Shown: in pieces, positions 34,437 through 48,300 of the stretch
Position numbering within the stretch: the first letter of the stretch is position 1
How the letters are laid out: each line of letters opens with the position of its first letter
From: Seiridium cupressi
Lineage: Eukaryota > Ascomycota > Sordariomycetes > Amphisphaeriales > Sporocadaceae
Assembly: GCA_036674765.1 (NCBI GenBank)
Contig: JARVKI010000081.1
Coordinates: 1-64,000 of the forward strand
Direction: 5' to 3'
DNA length: 64,000 nucleotides
Translations under genes and position numbers: made by a program
Notes under the pieces: generated by a model
The model's database searches: none
Told to the model about the DNA's origin: nothing
What the model saw: only the letters and a program-made list of their open reading frames with translations

Positions 34437-35579
34437 GCTAAAAATCCGATCGCACAGATGAGACAACGAATATGTGTAACGTGAGGGCTTATCGGGTCTG
34501 GGCTGAACAACTCGTAATAGTTTAACTTGTTGCGAACTCAACCTGACTGTTTCCTAGAGATCGTTTCGCTCATTTTATCAACGTAAGCTGATGATTACAT
34601 TGTAACATTAAGCTCCGCCAGCGCTCAGAATCATGGGTGGAGTATCCATGTCAGAGAATCTACATGCAGTTCAACTCGTACTAATGGCTCACAGCTGGGT
34701 AGCCACACGCCAGCTGCCGTGCAATTGCGGCGCTGACGAGGTCTTCTGCAGGAGGGTTTCCGGGTTGATGAATGGGCGAGGAGATAGTTTGACATACCAA
34801 AAACATACAAAATACCTCGTCCACATCGCATCTTTGCTTTACTAGCAGCATGTGAAATACCATTGGAAACATGTCACGTGCATTGATGTGCCCACTGGAG
34901 AGGTCTTGATCTTGATGGCTTGGCAGTATCCCTGAAACATATCCTCTCACGTGATATTGTGAAAAAGGATAAGATCCCACTAGCTTTAGTTCGGACAATG
35001 AGACATGAACTTTGCCACACATGAGTGTTCCTTCGAAAGGGAGCGGTTCGGGCCTGTTTTGTTCGAATTGGTGTGGTTGCACGAGGACATAGGTGAGAAT
35101 GCAACCCTCACATAAGCCCTAAAGTCTAGACGACCCAGCCGCTCATGTGCCCCTAGATGTGGGGGCGTACCTCTGGCCTGGGCCGGTCCGGCACATCGTT
35201 GCTCCACCTGAAGGTTTCCGACCGGGGACTTATTGATTTCAGCCGGCCCCATATTTAGGCCGCTGCTCCCGGAAACTTATCAGATCTGTCGCGGCCCCAT
35301 TATCGGACCGCTGACGTCCCTTTGTTTTCCTGGAACGGCCCCATTATTTAGACCGTTGTTCCTGGAGATTGGCCCATGCTGAACGTGGCTGGCTTGGGTT
35401 AGCCCGATGCCTTGGATTGCTTGTCTCCCTGTTATTCTTGAGATACACGACCTTATGTAAGTCTGCACCATGGTCTCCCATATAGACCCCGGCATGCTTC
35501 GTCTCTAGATGCTAGTGGACAGACAGTCTCTGCCCGTCTGATCGTCACCATCTAGTCGCAGTCGAAAACCACTTGCAAC
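34437..35579. other. Gene-free stretch upstream of the Gfo/Idh gene
   Basis: About 1.1 kb. A minus-strand open frame of 133 codons at 34681-35082 shows no motif I recognise. The right part holds the degenerate repeat at 35245-35380. Confidence 0.45.
35245..35380. repeat. Three diverged copies of a 44-48 bp unit
   Basis: Copies begin at 35245, 35293 and 35337. Each opens with GGCCCCAT, continues with an ATT/TTAG-like stretch, then (G/A)CCG(C/T)TG and (C/T)CC(T/C)GGA. They lie 200-335 bp before the Gfo/Idh start codon. Either a decayed minisatellite or repeated regulatory sites. Confidence 0.6.
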
Positions 35580-36920
35580 ATGTTCGCATTATTAAGCCGT
35601 ATTTTCACGGCGTTGAGCCCGCCAAAGGCAGCCAAGACCGATGGGCCCATCAGGTTCGGGGTGCTAGGAGCCGCCAAGATTGCGTGAGTCTTCGAACTCT
35701 TCAGCCATCCCGAAATGCCCCGCTAACTATTGTTAGACCCATGGCAATCATTATAGCATCCGCGTCGCATCCTGAAGTCGTTGTACAGGCAGTCTCCGCT
35801 CGCGATCGATCTCGAGCCGAAGAGTTTGCGAAGAAGCACGGAATTCCCGAAGTCAGGAACACATATCAAGGTACACTATGATTTGTGACACTCAAACTAG
35901 CGTTTCAGAGCTATTCTCATGGTAGACTTAGACATCATTGACGACCCTAACATCGACGCTATCTTCATTCCGCTACCCAACAGTCTGCACTACGAGTGGG
36001 CCGTCCGTTCGATCCGCGCTGGCAAGCATGTTTTGCTTGAAAAGCCATCGGTTAATACGGAGGCTGAGGCCAAAATCCTCTTCAACCTTCCGGAGCTATC
36101 TCAACCCAACCCTCCTGTGTTATTGGAAGCCTTTCATAACCGCTTCCACCCGGCAGTACACAAGTTCCTCTCTTTCATCAGCCCGGCCGATGTTGTGCAC
36201 GTGCATACCGATTCCATGGTCGCGGCCTGGTATACGGATAAAGATGGCATCGAGTTCAACTATAAGCTTGGCGGTGGTACCATCATGGCACTAGGCACCT
36301 ACAATTTTGCCATGCTACGCATGATCTTTGGTACCGCACCGGAGGAGTGTCTGACGTGCGATCCTACCACCTTCGGTGATGGCATCCATGATCAAGCTGA
36401 TACCCACTTCACATCCAAATTCCGCTTCCCTAATGGTGGTATTGGTGAGGCGTACGCTACCCTGCGTGGGCCGCTCCTATGGAAGCCGTCTGAAGCTAGA
36501 GTCACGCACAAGGAGGTCGTCGTCCCTGATAAGTCGCTTCCAGCTGGCCAGGAGAAGGTACGGACACGAGTGGTCACCATGCATGGATTCTTGCATGCCG
36601 TCGTATGGCACCGCATCGATGTCAAAGATTCTTATGTTATCCGCAAGATATCCGATCGCAGCCCGGTCAAAAGCTGGACCGAATCCAACTCGCACAAGGC
36701 CTATACGTTCCAGGAAGCCGGTGGCGAATTCTCGCACCTTCCCGGAGAGCCTTGGTGGATGTCCTACCGTTTCCAGCTGGAAGAGTTTGTCAACCGCGTG
36801 AAAGGCCGCAAGACACAATATTGGATATCCGGCGAAGATTCCATTGAACAGATGCGCATGGTTGATATGGCGTATGGAAAAAGTGGGCTGGGACTCCGGC
36901 CTACCAGTGAGTTCCGGTAA
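35580..36920 (+). CDS. Gfo/Idh/MocA-family NAD(P)-dependent oxidoreductase
   Basis: Cytosolic dehydrogenase of the dimeric dihydrodiol/D-xylose dehydrogenase-like type, acting on sugars or related alcohols. Exons 35580-35683, 35737-35870 and 35932-36920 joined by GT-AG introns give 408 residues, the family's usual size. The Rossmann nucleotide-binding stretch FGVLGAAKIAP is formed across the first junction; the second gives TYQDIIDDPNIDAIFIPLPN. The conserved EKP motif is in VLLEKPSVN, and the substrate-side helix block GGGTIMALGTYNFAMLR is normal. No lesion was found. It lies 5.4 kb from the PKS-NRPS, beyond the BBE-like oxidase and in the opposite orientation to that gene, so membership of the biosynthetic cluster is uncertain. 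Confidence 0.92.
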
Positions 36921-37817
36921 ATAGGGTCGGTCCATTTCATTGAGGGAGTCCAGGTAAATGTACCAGTAAATCGATTAGAGTTTATTTCAAGACAGATATC
37001 CAGGTTTCATGTCTTTAATTTCTTATACCAATTGTTGATCATTAGCTCAGTATCGTCTCAATATAATGTATGCTACCTTTCCCCAAGTAGTTGACGTGGA
37101 CAGCCACAAATCTTGAGACCAGGCATCTCTAATCGAACAGATATCTTAATTCTGTAGTATTTTGATGGTGAATAACTATTGCTTTCATTTTATTAGGTTG
37201 ATGCACCGTGCAACGAAAGTTGCTGAAAATTGTGCACTTAACACGTCTCATGTTTTGTGACAGGCCTGCAAATGTAATTCAACATTTAAACTTGTGGTTT
37301 TCGGTAAAAGTGGAAAGTTCAATATTGTTCAGCGCGTGTGTCGCCCTGCCAACTGCATGCATATCACTTGTATCTAGAATAAATTTCTTTGGCTCCCTAT
37401 CTTGAAATGACACATTGTATATGCCACTCTTTTATACATTCCACCATCCCTAAAACTGCGGTCTCTGGTGTTGTCAAACTTGGAGGATTAGATATAAAAT
37501 TAAAAGAGAAGTGAGTTAAAGCAGTCTTAACATGATGAGAGGCAACTTTCACTGTTCCAAGGCGCAAAAGTATTTCAGCTGGTGATAAAGACTGATATGT
37601 ATATTACACAGAGCAGTCACTCGTAACACACCAAGAAATAAAGCTTTAAATCTAAGATAAACGCCCTGATACCCCATTCTATAAGACTCTCCCGATAGCG
37701 AGTTAAAAAAGTAACAAATGAGCTGTAGGCTAAACAGAAAAGTGGAGTGTCATAAATGATGCTTGGAAAAGTAATTATCAATGACAATAACCAAGCCCAA
37801 ATCGACCAATCGCACGT
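36921..37817. other. AT-rich gene-free stretch
   Basis: About 0.9 kb between convergent 3' ends of the Gfo/Idh and BBE-like genes; only short frames without resemblance to known families. Confidence 0.5.
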
Positions 37818-39386
37818 CTAAGAGGTTTGAGGTAGCTTGCATCCCGGAACTCGAGTCTGCCAGAGACCATTAGGATCGTACTTCTTGCTCGTCGCCCATA
37901 AGTGCGCTATATTCTCCTCGCCGTAGGTGCTGATGGGGTTCTGAGTCACATCCGCGTAATTGAGGTATTTGAAGGGTATGGAGAGGCCGGCCTTCTTGAG
38001 GATATCCTCATGCAAGTCCACGATTGATTGCAGGGCGTTGCCCACGGTGTCATCGTCCGCCACGTTATCCCAAGCAGCAGTGAGCACAGTCATGGCCAAG
38101 TCGGTGTCATGCACCGGAAGGCCGAGCGAGTTGGTGCCATTAGTCACGGGCATAGGCTGCGTAAGGAACAAGATCTGTAGGCCCTCTATATCATCAATGC
38201 TAGAGATGCCGTCCTGCCAGGTCTGAATAAGCTCCGCGTAGGTAGCTCCGTCGGCGTTATGAAATGCGTAGACGAGCTCAAAAGAGCTGGGAAAAGACAG
38301 TTAGTCAGCGTTCGCACGATGAACTATATATGGCAAACAAACTTACCGAGGAATGGTGAGTGGCACGATACTTCCAGCCAAGTTGACCTGCTCAGCAATA
38401 GTGGCGAGTTCCAGATTTCGTGCTGTGATACCTGGCAGACTTGTGAAATTGGCGAACACGGGCGGGTTAGGAACGGCATCGGAGTAATAGAGGGTGTTCT
38501 CGATGAAGAAGGAACCACTGACGAAGCCGAGCAGAACGGTCAAGTCAGCGGCATCATCGAGATTCTCGGGAAGCATAAAGTCGGAAAACGCTTGTGCTTC
38601 GGCCTCGAGGACTTCCGGGTTGTAGTCGAGCAACGTGGTACCGCCCCACATGAGGTACAACGGGTAAGTGGCCAAGTCATAGCGAGTGATAATGCCAAAA
38701 TTATTTGAACCACCCTTGAGAGCGAGCCAAAGGTCCTCATTCTCACTCGCTGAAGCATAGATTACGTCGCCGTTGGCAAGCACCACCTCGTAACCATGGA
38801 TGTTATCGCAACCGAAGCCGTGACGGCGTGAAAGGAAGTTCTTGCCGCCACCGCTGAGAAATCCTCCGGCTGCCACACCTGGAATTCGACCGCCCAGTAC
38901 CGTCAGGTTATGCGGCACCAGCTGCGGGTAGATGTCGGCGAAGTTGGAGCCACCGCCAATCGAGGCTATCTCGTGGTCTGCACTCAGAGAGAACGAGTTC
39001 ATGCCGCGCATATCGATTGTGACGCTCCCGTTCGCGTTTGCGGCTCCTTGCCATAGAGTGTGGCCGCCCCCACGTACGGCGAAAAGAGGCCTTGAGAGCG
39101 AGCAGTCCCTACATGGGTCATTGGCAACTGCCAGCCTGACGAAGTACGCGACATCTGCCGTTGATGTAGGCCGGAATACGCAGTTGGGTATAACTTCTCG
39201 CTCCTGAGCCGTGTAGTAGCTTCCCTGGGCATCCTGATACTCAGTGCTGTTGGCAAATGCGACCCTTCCAGGAAGTCGAGCATCAGTCAGGTGGCAAAGA
39301 TCAACTTGGGGTCTGGCCGAATATGCAGTAGTCATTACCGGAAAGACTAGTCCAGCAAAGCCGAGGAGGACACGGTTAAGAGACAT
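37818..39386 (-). CDS. Secreted BBE-like FAD-linked oxidase (one-base phase problem at the intron)
   Basis: Berberine-bridge-enzyme-like flavoprotein (PCMH FAD-binding fold) that oxidises small molecules with O2; such enzymes are common tailoring oxidases in fungal clusters. The start ATG 39386 is followed by a signal peptide (LLGFAGLVFPVMTTAYS). The flavin-linking histidine is H109 in VRGGGHTLW; LGGRIPGVAAGGFLSGGG lacks the second cysteine link. The second exon ends with the classical tail YGEENIAHLWATSKKYDPNG. Exon 1 ends at 38347 (GTAAGT) and exon 2 begins at 38287 after CCCAG, but with this junction the frame is off by one. The exon starts with a run of five T, and four would give SFELVYAFHN in frame. 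An alternative donor (GTATCG at about 38366) would also keep frame but drop conserved residues. This is a sequence error, an inactivating indel or unusual splicing. Confidence 0.82.
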
Positions 39387-42350
39387 GACCGGCGTCTTAA
39401 CTGATTTTGAAAGGTGTGTGGAATCTTTGTCAAATTAAACGTACTTGGAAATTCCCCTCAGGCCTACTGGGAGTGCCTTGATATCTTGATGCCAAGAATA
39501 TCACTTCAGGTGCTCATCTAGTCTTTATATACGCGACGGAACCGAGCCCTATACCATAAGCTCAGACGTAAGCTATCGCCTCTATCTGTGGCAGCTCTCG
39601 AAGGATGCTCTGAGTTGCACTATCGAAATCCCAAGGCACCTTCAATCACGTTTGCCTCCGCCTCGGTTCTAGATGTGTTATCACCAAGTCCATCCGACGG
39701 CGAAAGGGGCTCAGCGTCCAATAGAAACCCTTGCAGGGTTGCTTACGTGCCGTGCTTGCGCCGTGTGGCTGTCATGGCATCTGAGCGATTAGCTTTACGC
39801 CTTACTCCCCCAAAAGTCCAGTTCGGCTCGAGTGAGGCCAGCTGAATCCTAGCTGAGGAGTGTGAAGGAATGAGAAGCCGTGATACAATGTGACGCTGCC
39901 ACGCGAGCCCAACAGTCTGGTCCTTCCGGCGCAGATCAAAGCTTGACCCGTACCGTGGCACACGCAAGCGGCCAATCATGTTGAGTACTCGGTCCCAATC
40001 GACGTGGTGGGTGCATATATCTCTTGGCGTGCATGCATATACTTCCAGGCCCCAAGCATGGGTTGGAAGCCTATCATGCCGTTTTTTCTGACATGATTTA
40101 TTTTAGGGTCACGTTTTCTCACCTTTCTCTATTTCCTTGTCGCGCGATGCTTACGAAGCTGGCTGCAGGGATTTGTCGACCGTGCAAGGCTTGATGCCAC
40201 CGGACTCTGATCCTCACTCCTTGTGATACCTCAGTCTTTATGCCATCCTCCCTTGATATTGCGTTTGTACAATCCTATCAGTCTGTCATAAAATAGATTG
40301 GGGTCTTGATCAGGCAAGTCAACGGATAGTTCCACACCAATGAAACATCCCCTAACAGTCCAGCAGACTAGACTCCCTCCAATGCATTCAGGTTAGCACG
40401 AGTGGGCGGCGCATCAAAATTTCGATCCCTGTCATTGGCTGCAAACCAAATTCTTGGGCTTCGGCTGGAAACAGTCTCACTTTCCTCGGCTAGATGGATA
40501 AGTCTACAGGCCCCCGACTACCCTTGTAGCGCACGTGCCATGTTTCGGTTTTAGTGAGAGTGCAGGGGTAGAAGGATTTCAGTTATGCCGACCGCCAGCC
40601 TCAAATCGCCGAATGACAACATTCGGAGACTTTTACTAGGAGGCTTTCGCCCTTTTTGGGTGACTCGGAGTATTCAAACGGACGTCTCTGCAACCTACGT
40701 TGAACTTTGTCTGGATTGGTGGAAATTGACTTTATTGTCAATTCGTCCCATTGATTGGCGATCTACGCAGTAAGGACAGCACCAGGCACGTGCCATGACG
40801 AATGCTGTTGTTTTCCTCATTTTACTGTATGGTATTCTCCCAAGCCTGGACAGTTGACTGAAAATTGGAGATTAAATTAAAAAGTCACAACCCGTATAAT
40901 GATCGCGCAAAATAACAGCCAAGAACATATAAGACTTCAATTATAAATCAAATAAATTTCAGCTCGGGGCCTTTCTACACTATAACGAGCATGGGACGTC
41001 CCTCCAATTGATTAATGGTTCTTAGGCAAGTTGTTCTGGTTAGTCTCATCAGGAGGGCGCCAGAGAATTTAATTAATTCAGCAAACACCGCGTTGAACCG
41101 AGCCCCCGTAGAGGCAGGGGATCAGCTTCGTCCAAAAGTCTCTCTGATGTCTGTTCGAAATTCCCCATCACCACTCTTCGTAACCATAAATTCACTGAGT
41201 CAGATCAAGAAGTACGAAATAAATACGAAAGCAAGAGCCGCATGATTGCGGCTCAAACTGTCAGAAAAAGCGACCGCGAATCTGTAACGCCAACTCAAGA
41301 TAACAAGGGATGTCTCGTAATTCTTGATTGATAAATTACTGCCCCCCGTACTACGGCCTAACTGCAAATTATTTTAATGGCAGGGAATGCTTTGCACGGA
41401 CCTGATCATTTGGGGAACTGCAGCATCGCCACTCGGGTCCGTCGTTGATGGAGATAAAGGAACGGCTATGATCACCTCACATGTCCTTGCTAGTCCTAAT
41501 TTCAAGCCGTATATTCAGTACACCTGTGTTGTGTAGATGTCTCGGGACTGTGGCGGCGTCTCGCTAGCGGCTGCCATTCAGCTGGTCCTAATCTCGCATA
41601 GCCCAGAAGTGATTGGTGATGTTTGTGACGTTATCGAAGCCTTCTATAAATACAAAATTATCCGCGAAAGACGAATCGTAGTCCATACAATCCGCCACCG
41701 TACTAGACCTCTAAAGGCCCGAACAAGACCCGTAGCATAAAATTAAAATGTGGCTGCTTATCATGAATTGTTTGACATAGCATAAACGCACGGGCCCTTT
41801 CTTGAGAATTTGGTATAGTGTTTTTCATGCTTCCACGTCATTAATGGCCGAATACCATGAACCCATGTTGCATTCGGCGAAGAGTCTTGATTGAGAATTC
41901 CAGTACTCTTGTGTGTCGGTTATTTCCATAAAACTACTGTCTCGGCGCATCACCCTGTGAGTATGAGATGTTATCCATTGTTGGACAGAGCTGCAGTCTC
42001 GGCTTATTTCGGTGGAGTCCAGAGATTGTCGGCAGTCATGTAATCCCAGTCAGGTGTTTGATAGGCCTTTAGCTCAATATAATCACGATTTCGGCCCAGC
42101 TGTGTAGCTGAGTAAAATAGAACTTAGGGACGTGGGCATTTCTTCAACTTAGAGTAGTTCCAAAGCGTGGTTGAAAGTGGTGAACAGACTTATTCGACAA
42201 CTCCTAGACCCTTGTCGCGGTTCTTTTACGTAAAGCCTGCAAAAATTATCACATCCCGTCCCGAAGGGGTTTCACTCAACACTTGAACTGCTGCAGGCAC
42301 TCTCATCTGTCTTTCGACCACAGTATCAAACTTTGTTCACAACACCTGAA
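39387..42350. promoter_or_regulatory. Long gene-free divergent region upstream of the PKS-NRPS
   Basis: Nearly 3 kb between the start of the BBE-like gene (minus) and the megasynthase start (plus), by far the longest empty stretch in the right half. No coding family is recognised on either strand. A GTCGGC half-site lies at 42029-42034, about 320 bp before the megasynthase ATG; the same hexamer forms the inverted repeat near 63.1 kb. It may be a shared promoter or the scar of a lost gene. Confidence 0.4.
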
Positions 42351-45300
42351 ATGGCTTCTCATGAATCAGAGCCAATCGCCATAGTAGGCAGTGCTTGTCG
42401 TTTTCCAGGAGGAGCCAACTCGCCTTCAGCATTATGGTCGGTCCTTGAGAAACCCAGCGACCATGGTCAGGATATTTCGAAGGATCGATTCAACACAGCA
42501 GGGTTTTACCACCCTGACGGAAGCCATCATGGCACCACCAATGTTAGGCACGCGTACTTGTTGCAAGAGGATGTTCGAGTTTTTGACGCGGCCTTCTTTA
42601 ATATAAGCCCGAATGAGGCAGACTCTATCGACCCCCAGCAGCGTTTGCTCATGGAGACAGTATATGAGGCCCTTGAGAGGGGCGGCCATACGATCGAGTC
42701 ATTACGCGGATCTGACACGGCTGTCTATACAGGCACTATGAGCGTCGACTACAATGACACGGGTGTGCGGGATCTCGACACGATACCTACATACTTCGCC
42801 ACTGGAACCAATAGAGCAATTATCTCTAATCGTATCTCATACGTCTTTGACTGGCGGGGCCCGAGCATGACTATTGACACGGCTTGCTCGTCCAGTCTCA
42901 TCGCCGTGCACGAAGGTGTAAAATCCTTGCGCACTGGGGAGTCACGTCTTGCTGTGGCATGTGGCACCCAAGTCATTCTGAATCCAGAAACGTTTATAGT
43001 TGAGAGCAAACTAAATATGCTTTCTCCAACGGGTCGTTCTCGCATGTGGGATGCGGATGCAGACGGTTACGCCCGTGGCGAGGGTGTGGCAGCCGTCATG
43101 CTAAAACGGCTGAGCGACGCACTCGCAGATGGGGATGACATCGAATGTCTTATTCGTGAAACTGGCACCAATCAGGATGGCCATACGAGTGGGATTACTG
43201 TCCCCAGCACAGAAGCTCAAGCAGCGCTGATCCGACAGACTTACGCGAAAGCCGGACTCGATCCTCTGCACAACCCCGCAGACCGGCCACAGTACTTCGA
43301 GGCCCATGGGACTGGTACCAAGGCTGGTGATCCGAAGGAGGCTGCAGCAATCCATCAGTCCTTTGGATGTCATATCGGCGAAGATGCTACTCCTCTCTAT
43401 GTCGGTTCTGTCAAGACCGTCATCGGGCATCTCGAAGGCGCTGCCGGACTTGCCGGATTGCTGAAAGGCTCCGCTAGCATCCAGAATGCTTTCATACCCC
43501 CGAACCTCCTGTTCAACAACTTAAACCCAGCTATCCAGCCGTTCTATTCAGGCTTACATATACCGACACAACTTACTCCGTGGCCGGCACTACCCGAGGG
43601 GGTCCCCCGGCGTGTGAGCGTCAATAGTTTTGGTAAGTAAAACTTGCGGTGTGAAAGAAAACATGCGTTTGAAAAAGCAAGTGTCGATCGTCAGTAATAT
43701 TGCTCACCATAGATAGGTTTTGGCGGCAGTAATGCACACGCCATTCTGGAGCAGTACCGTGGACCTTCGATTGATGACAGTGTAAATGGCCATTCTGCCG
43801 AGATAACACCATTCACCCCCTTCGTTTTCTCCGCTGCAAATGAGGTATCTCTTGTTGCACAGTTGCAAGCCTACTCAGACTATCTCAAGGTAGCAGATGG
43901 TGTCAATCCATCTGATCTGGCTTGGACTTTACAGACACGGCGAAGCCAGTTCGCTACAAGGGCATCCTTCTCTGCCATGACTTTGGACGAACTGGCATCG
44001 AAAATGGACGCAAAACTGGCTGCAACGAAGGAGAAATCCGGTTCCACTATTGGAATTCGTGCCAGTTCCAAACCTGGAGCCGAGACTACTCGCATACTAG
44101 GTATCTTCACGGGACAGGGGGCGCAGTGGGCGACTATGGGAGCAGCTTTGGTTAGCTCCTCCGAATACGTGCGCAAGAGGATTGAAGAACTTGAGGAATC
44201 ACTCACGACTCTTCCAATCGCCGATCGTCCTACCTGGCATCTCCAGGACGAGATTCTTGCGGGGGCGGATACCTCTCGTATAGCCGAAGCCGCTCTATCG
44301 CAGCCGCTCTGTACTGCCATACAAGTCGTCCTTGTTGACCTTCTACAGACAGCCGGTGTTTCCTTCTCCGCTGTCGTAGGTCATTCCTCTGGAGAGATTG
44401 GTGCAGCATATGCTGCTGGATTCCTTTCCGCTCGTGATGCCATTCGCATTGCATACTACCGAGGGTTGTATGCCCGTCTAGCCGGCAATAGCGAAACTGG
44501 CCAGAAGGGCGCAATGCTTGCGGTCGGAACGTCACTGGAAGATGCACAAGATCTTACCAAATTACGAGCGTTCAAGGGCCGCCTAGCTATCGCCGCTCAT
44601 AATTCTTCTGCCAGCATAACCCTGTCGGGAGATGCCGATGCTATAATCCATGCGAAGAAAGTTTTTGACGAAGAGAAGAAGTTTGTTAGACTCCTAAAGG
44701 TTGATACCGCCTATCACTCCCATCACATGCTACCATGTGGTGACCCGTATGTCGACGCCCTAAGAGCATGTGGAGTGAGAGTCAATCGCGATCGAAGCAC
44801 TACTTGTGCTTGGTACTCCAGCGTTACAGCTGGTGACAAGTCAGTGGAGCCTGTCGACCAGCTCCAAGACGAATACTGGAGAGACAACATGACGAATGCT
44901 GTCCTGTTCGCGGATGCTGTCGAGAATGCCGTTGCTGCGGATGATCAAATTAGTCTAGCTATCGAGGTTGGGCCTCACCCTGCCCTCAAAGGACCAGCTA
45001 CTCAGAAGATCTCTGATGTGAGATCAACTGCAATTCCTTACTGCGGTGTCTTGAGTCGTGGGCATAACGATGTCGAAGCATTTTCCGATGCCCTCGGTTT
45101 TATATGGACTCAGTTCGGCTCTCAGAGTCTGGACCTTCCGGCTTATCAGAAGGCTGTGAGTTCTGATTCACGACAGCCCAAACTAGTGGTTGGGCTGCCA
45201 TCCTACCAGTGGAACCATAGCAGGACACACTGGAGCGAGTCGCGCAGGTCTCGGAAAATGCGAGAGCGACTGGGACCGAGTCATGAATTATTGGGCATTC

Positions 45301-48300
45301 TGTTGCCAGAGTCCAATGCGCACGATTTGCGCTGGTCGAATGTCCTGAAGGAGTCCGAGATCTCGTGGTTGGGATGCCATCAATTGCAGGGCCAAACTGT
45401 TTTTCCAGCTGCAGGGTATGTTGCCATGGCACTCGAAGCGTCTAGAAGCCTTGCAGAGGACAAATCCGTTGAGCTGTTCGAATTGCACGAGCTTTCCATT
45501 CCTCGGGCTGTCACATTTGAGGAAGGCGACAACTCTGGCGTTGAGACTCTCGTCACATTGACTAAAGTACAGAATCATCAGGATGGAACCTCAACTGCAG
45601 ACTTCAGCTGCTACTCTATCCCCGTTTCTAGTACAGGCTCCAAACAAGAATTAGAGCTAATGGCCGGAGGGACAGTCAAGATCATTTTCGGTGTCCCAGG
45701 AACTGAGACACTGTACAGTAAACCTCTGGAGGACTACAATATGTACTGCGTCGATGAGGACCATTTCTACTCATCCCTGACTAAGCTAGGATATGGCTAT
45801 TCTGGTCCATTCCGAACGTTATCATCGATGAAGAGAAGGCTTGGCCACGTCGTCGGTCTAATAGGCTCATATGCGTATGGAGATGACGACCACTCTGAAT
45901 ATTTGATCCATCCGAGCACGCTCGACGTTGCGTTCCAAGCATCTATACTCGCATATTCAGCACCTTCCGACGATCGTCTGTGGTCTTTGCATGTCCCCAC
46001 AGCGATCGGGACCATTCGAGTCAATCCTGAAGTATGTGCCAAACAGTCGACTTCGGGGTACCAAGTACCAGTTTGCTCTGTGCTCAGCAATACATCCGAA
46101 ACTTTCTCCGGCTACATTGATCTTTTCAGCGAGGATGGTGAGAATGCGATGATTCAGGTCGAGGACTTGATTATCAAACCTTTTGCTCCTGCAACAGAAG
46201 CAGATGACAGAGTGCTCTTCACGCATACAAAGTTCGAATCTGCTGTACCGGATGGAGCTGCTATCACCCAAGGACTGTATCCTCCTCTGCATGAGGTTGA
46301 TCTCGGCAGTATCTGTGAGAGATTATGCTATTACTATATTCGACAGTGGGACGCCGAGCTCACTGAAGAGGACTGGAAGAATGGCCAATCCCATTTTGCC
46401 CATCTACGCGACTGGGTGAAGTATATACTTTCTGCCACTCGTAGCAAGAAGCATCCGACTGTAGAGGAGAACTGGTCCAAAGATACCGCCGAGGACGCCA
46501 AAGCCTTAATCAGTATGCACTCGAATGCCCCTGATGTAAAGATGATAAGGGCTGTGGGCGAGAATATTCCGGCATCTGTTCGCGGCGAGACGACGATCTT
46601 GGAGCACATGTTACAGGATGATCTGCTTGACAACCACTACAAGCATTGTCTCGGAGCCGAAGTGGCTAATGGATTCCTAGCGGACATGATGAAGCAAATA
46701 ACTCATCGATACCCACACGCAAAGATTCTTGAAATAGGTAAGCAATGCTCAGCCGTTACTGCTGCCATCTTCACCCACAACGGTCTGAGACTCGAGCTAA
46801 TCGGTTTACTTGAAGGTGCGGGAACAGGAGGCGCGACCAAATCTGTCCTCGAGTCCATCGGCAATACAATGTCATCATATACGTACACCGACATATCAGT
46901 CGGCTTCTTCGGCAATGCGGAAAAGCTATTCAAATCGTATAGTGAGAAAATGACATTCAAGACATTGGACGTTGAGAAGCCGCCAGCATCGCAAGGATTC
47001 GAACCCCACTCATACGACATTGTCATTGCCTCCAACGTCCTACACGCAACTCCTTCACTCCATACTACTTTGGTGAACACGCGGCAGCTTCTGAAACCTG
47101 GAGGATATCTCTTGCTGTTGGAGCTCACAAACTCTGGGCCGCTCCGGAGTAGCACCATTTTTGGTGGACTTCCCGGATGGTGGCTCGGCGCGGATGATGG
47201 GCGAAAGTTGTCGCCTCTGTTGACACCTGGCGGATGGCATTCTGCCCTGAGGAAGGCAGGGTTTGGCGGAGTCGATGCTGTCACGCCTGAAGTCAACGCC
47301 GTGGTTTGGCCAGCGTCAGTCATGGCCGCACAAGCCGTCGATGATCGCGTACAATTCTTGCGTCGACCACTCTCATCCTCTTCGTCATCCGCGATATATA
47401 TTGAGAACCTCATCATCCTAGGAACCGGTACTGTTGAGACTGCCCGTGTCGCCGAGGAACTTACAGAACACCTGGAACGCTTCTGTGGTCAAGTTACTGT
47501 TCTCGAGAGCTTGCCAACCGAGGCCGAGGCATTGAACTTGAGCCCAATGAGCACCTTTATCAATCTCGCTGATGTTGCCTCCCCCATCTTCAAGGTTATC
47601 ACAGAGGAGAAAATGGAGGGCATCAAAACCATTGCCGAATTGGCCAGGAACATTCTGTGGATTACCCAAGGTGCCTTAGCCGATGAGCCATATCATGCGG
47701 CAAGTATCGCCTTCAGCCGCGTCCTGCGTGCTGAGACACCGCACATCAGTCTCAATGTCCTTGATGTCTCTGACATACAACACCACAACGTGGCAAAGTC
47801 CATCGCCGAGCACCTTCTTCAGCTCTATGCGCTCGATGAATGGGAGTCGAGCCAAGATGATACCTATCAACTCCTTTGGTCGAAGGAGCCGGAGTCATTC
47901 CTGGAGCGTGGGAAGCTCAAGATTCCCCGGCTTGTGGAGAATGTCGACCAGAATGCCAGATTGAACTCTTCTAGACGTGTTGTCGCTAGACAGGTGTCTA
48001 CGTCCAAGGCGAACATATTGCTATCACCTCCCCATGCTAACGACCAAGCCGCTTTGATCGAATTGGGCCCTCTTGCGACAGGAAAGGAGGCACCCTCCAA
48101 GGTTGTAAGTTCAGGTTTGATGGCAGTCAATATTGTCCCGGACATATTCTTGTTCCTATCTATCAGCGAGGCAACGTTAACAAGCGGACCTCAAATTTCC
48201 CTTTCGACCACAAACGCTTATGAGCCATCTCCCCTCACAAGCGTAGCAGTGCGGGCCCACAGCTTTGGTGACCAGGACACTGATAGACTTCTCGTTCTTG

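Noticed and set aside
34681..35082. 133-codon minus-strand frame
   Set aside because: No recognisable motif and no natural neighbours in an operon-like or cluster sense; left as gap content.
39588..39979. Possible zinc-cluster remnant suggested by Arg/Lys-rich frames
   Set aside because: No cysteine spacing of the Zn2Cys6 type could be found in any frame.
46703..47416. 237-codon open frame on the minus strand inside the megasynthase
   Set aside because: Antisense shadow of the methyltransferase region; no motif and fully covered by a certain gene.
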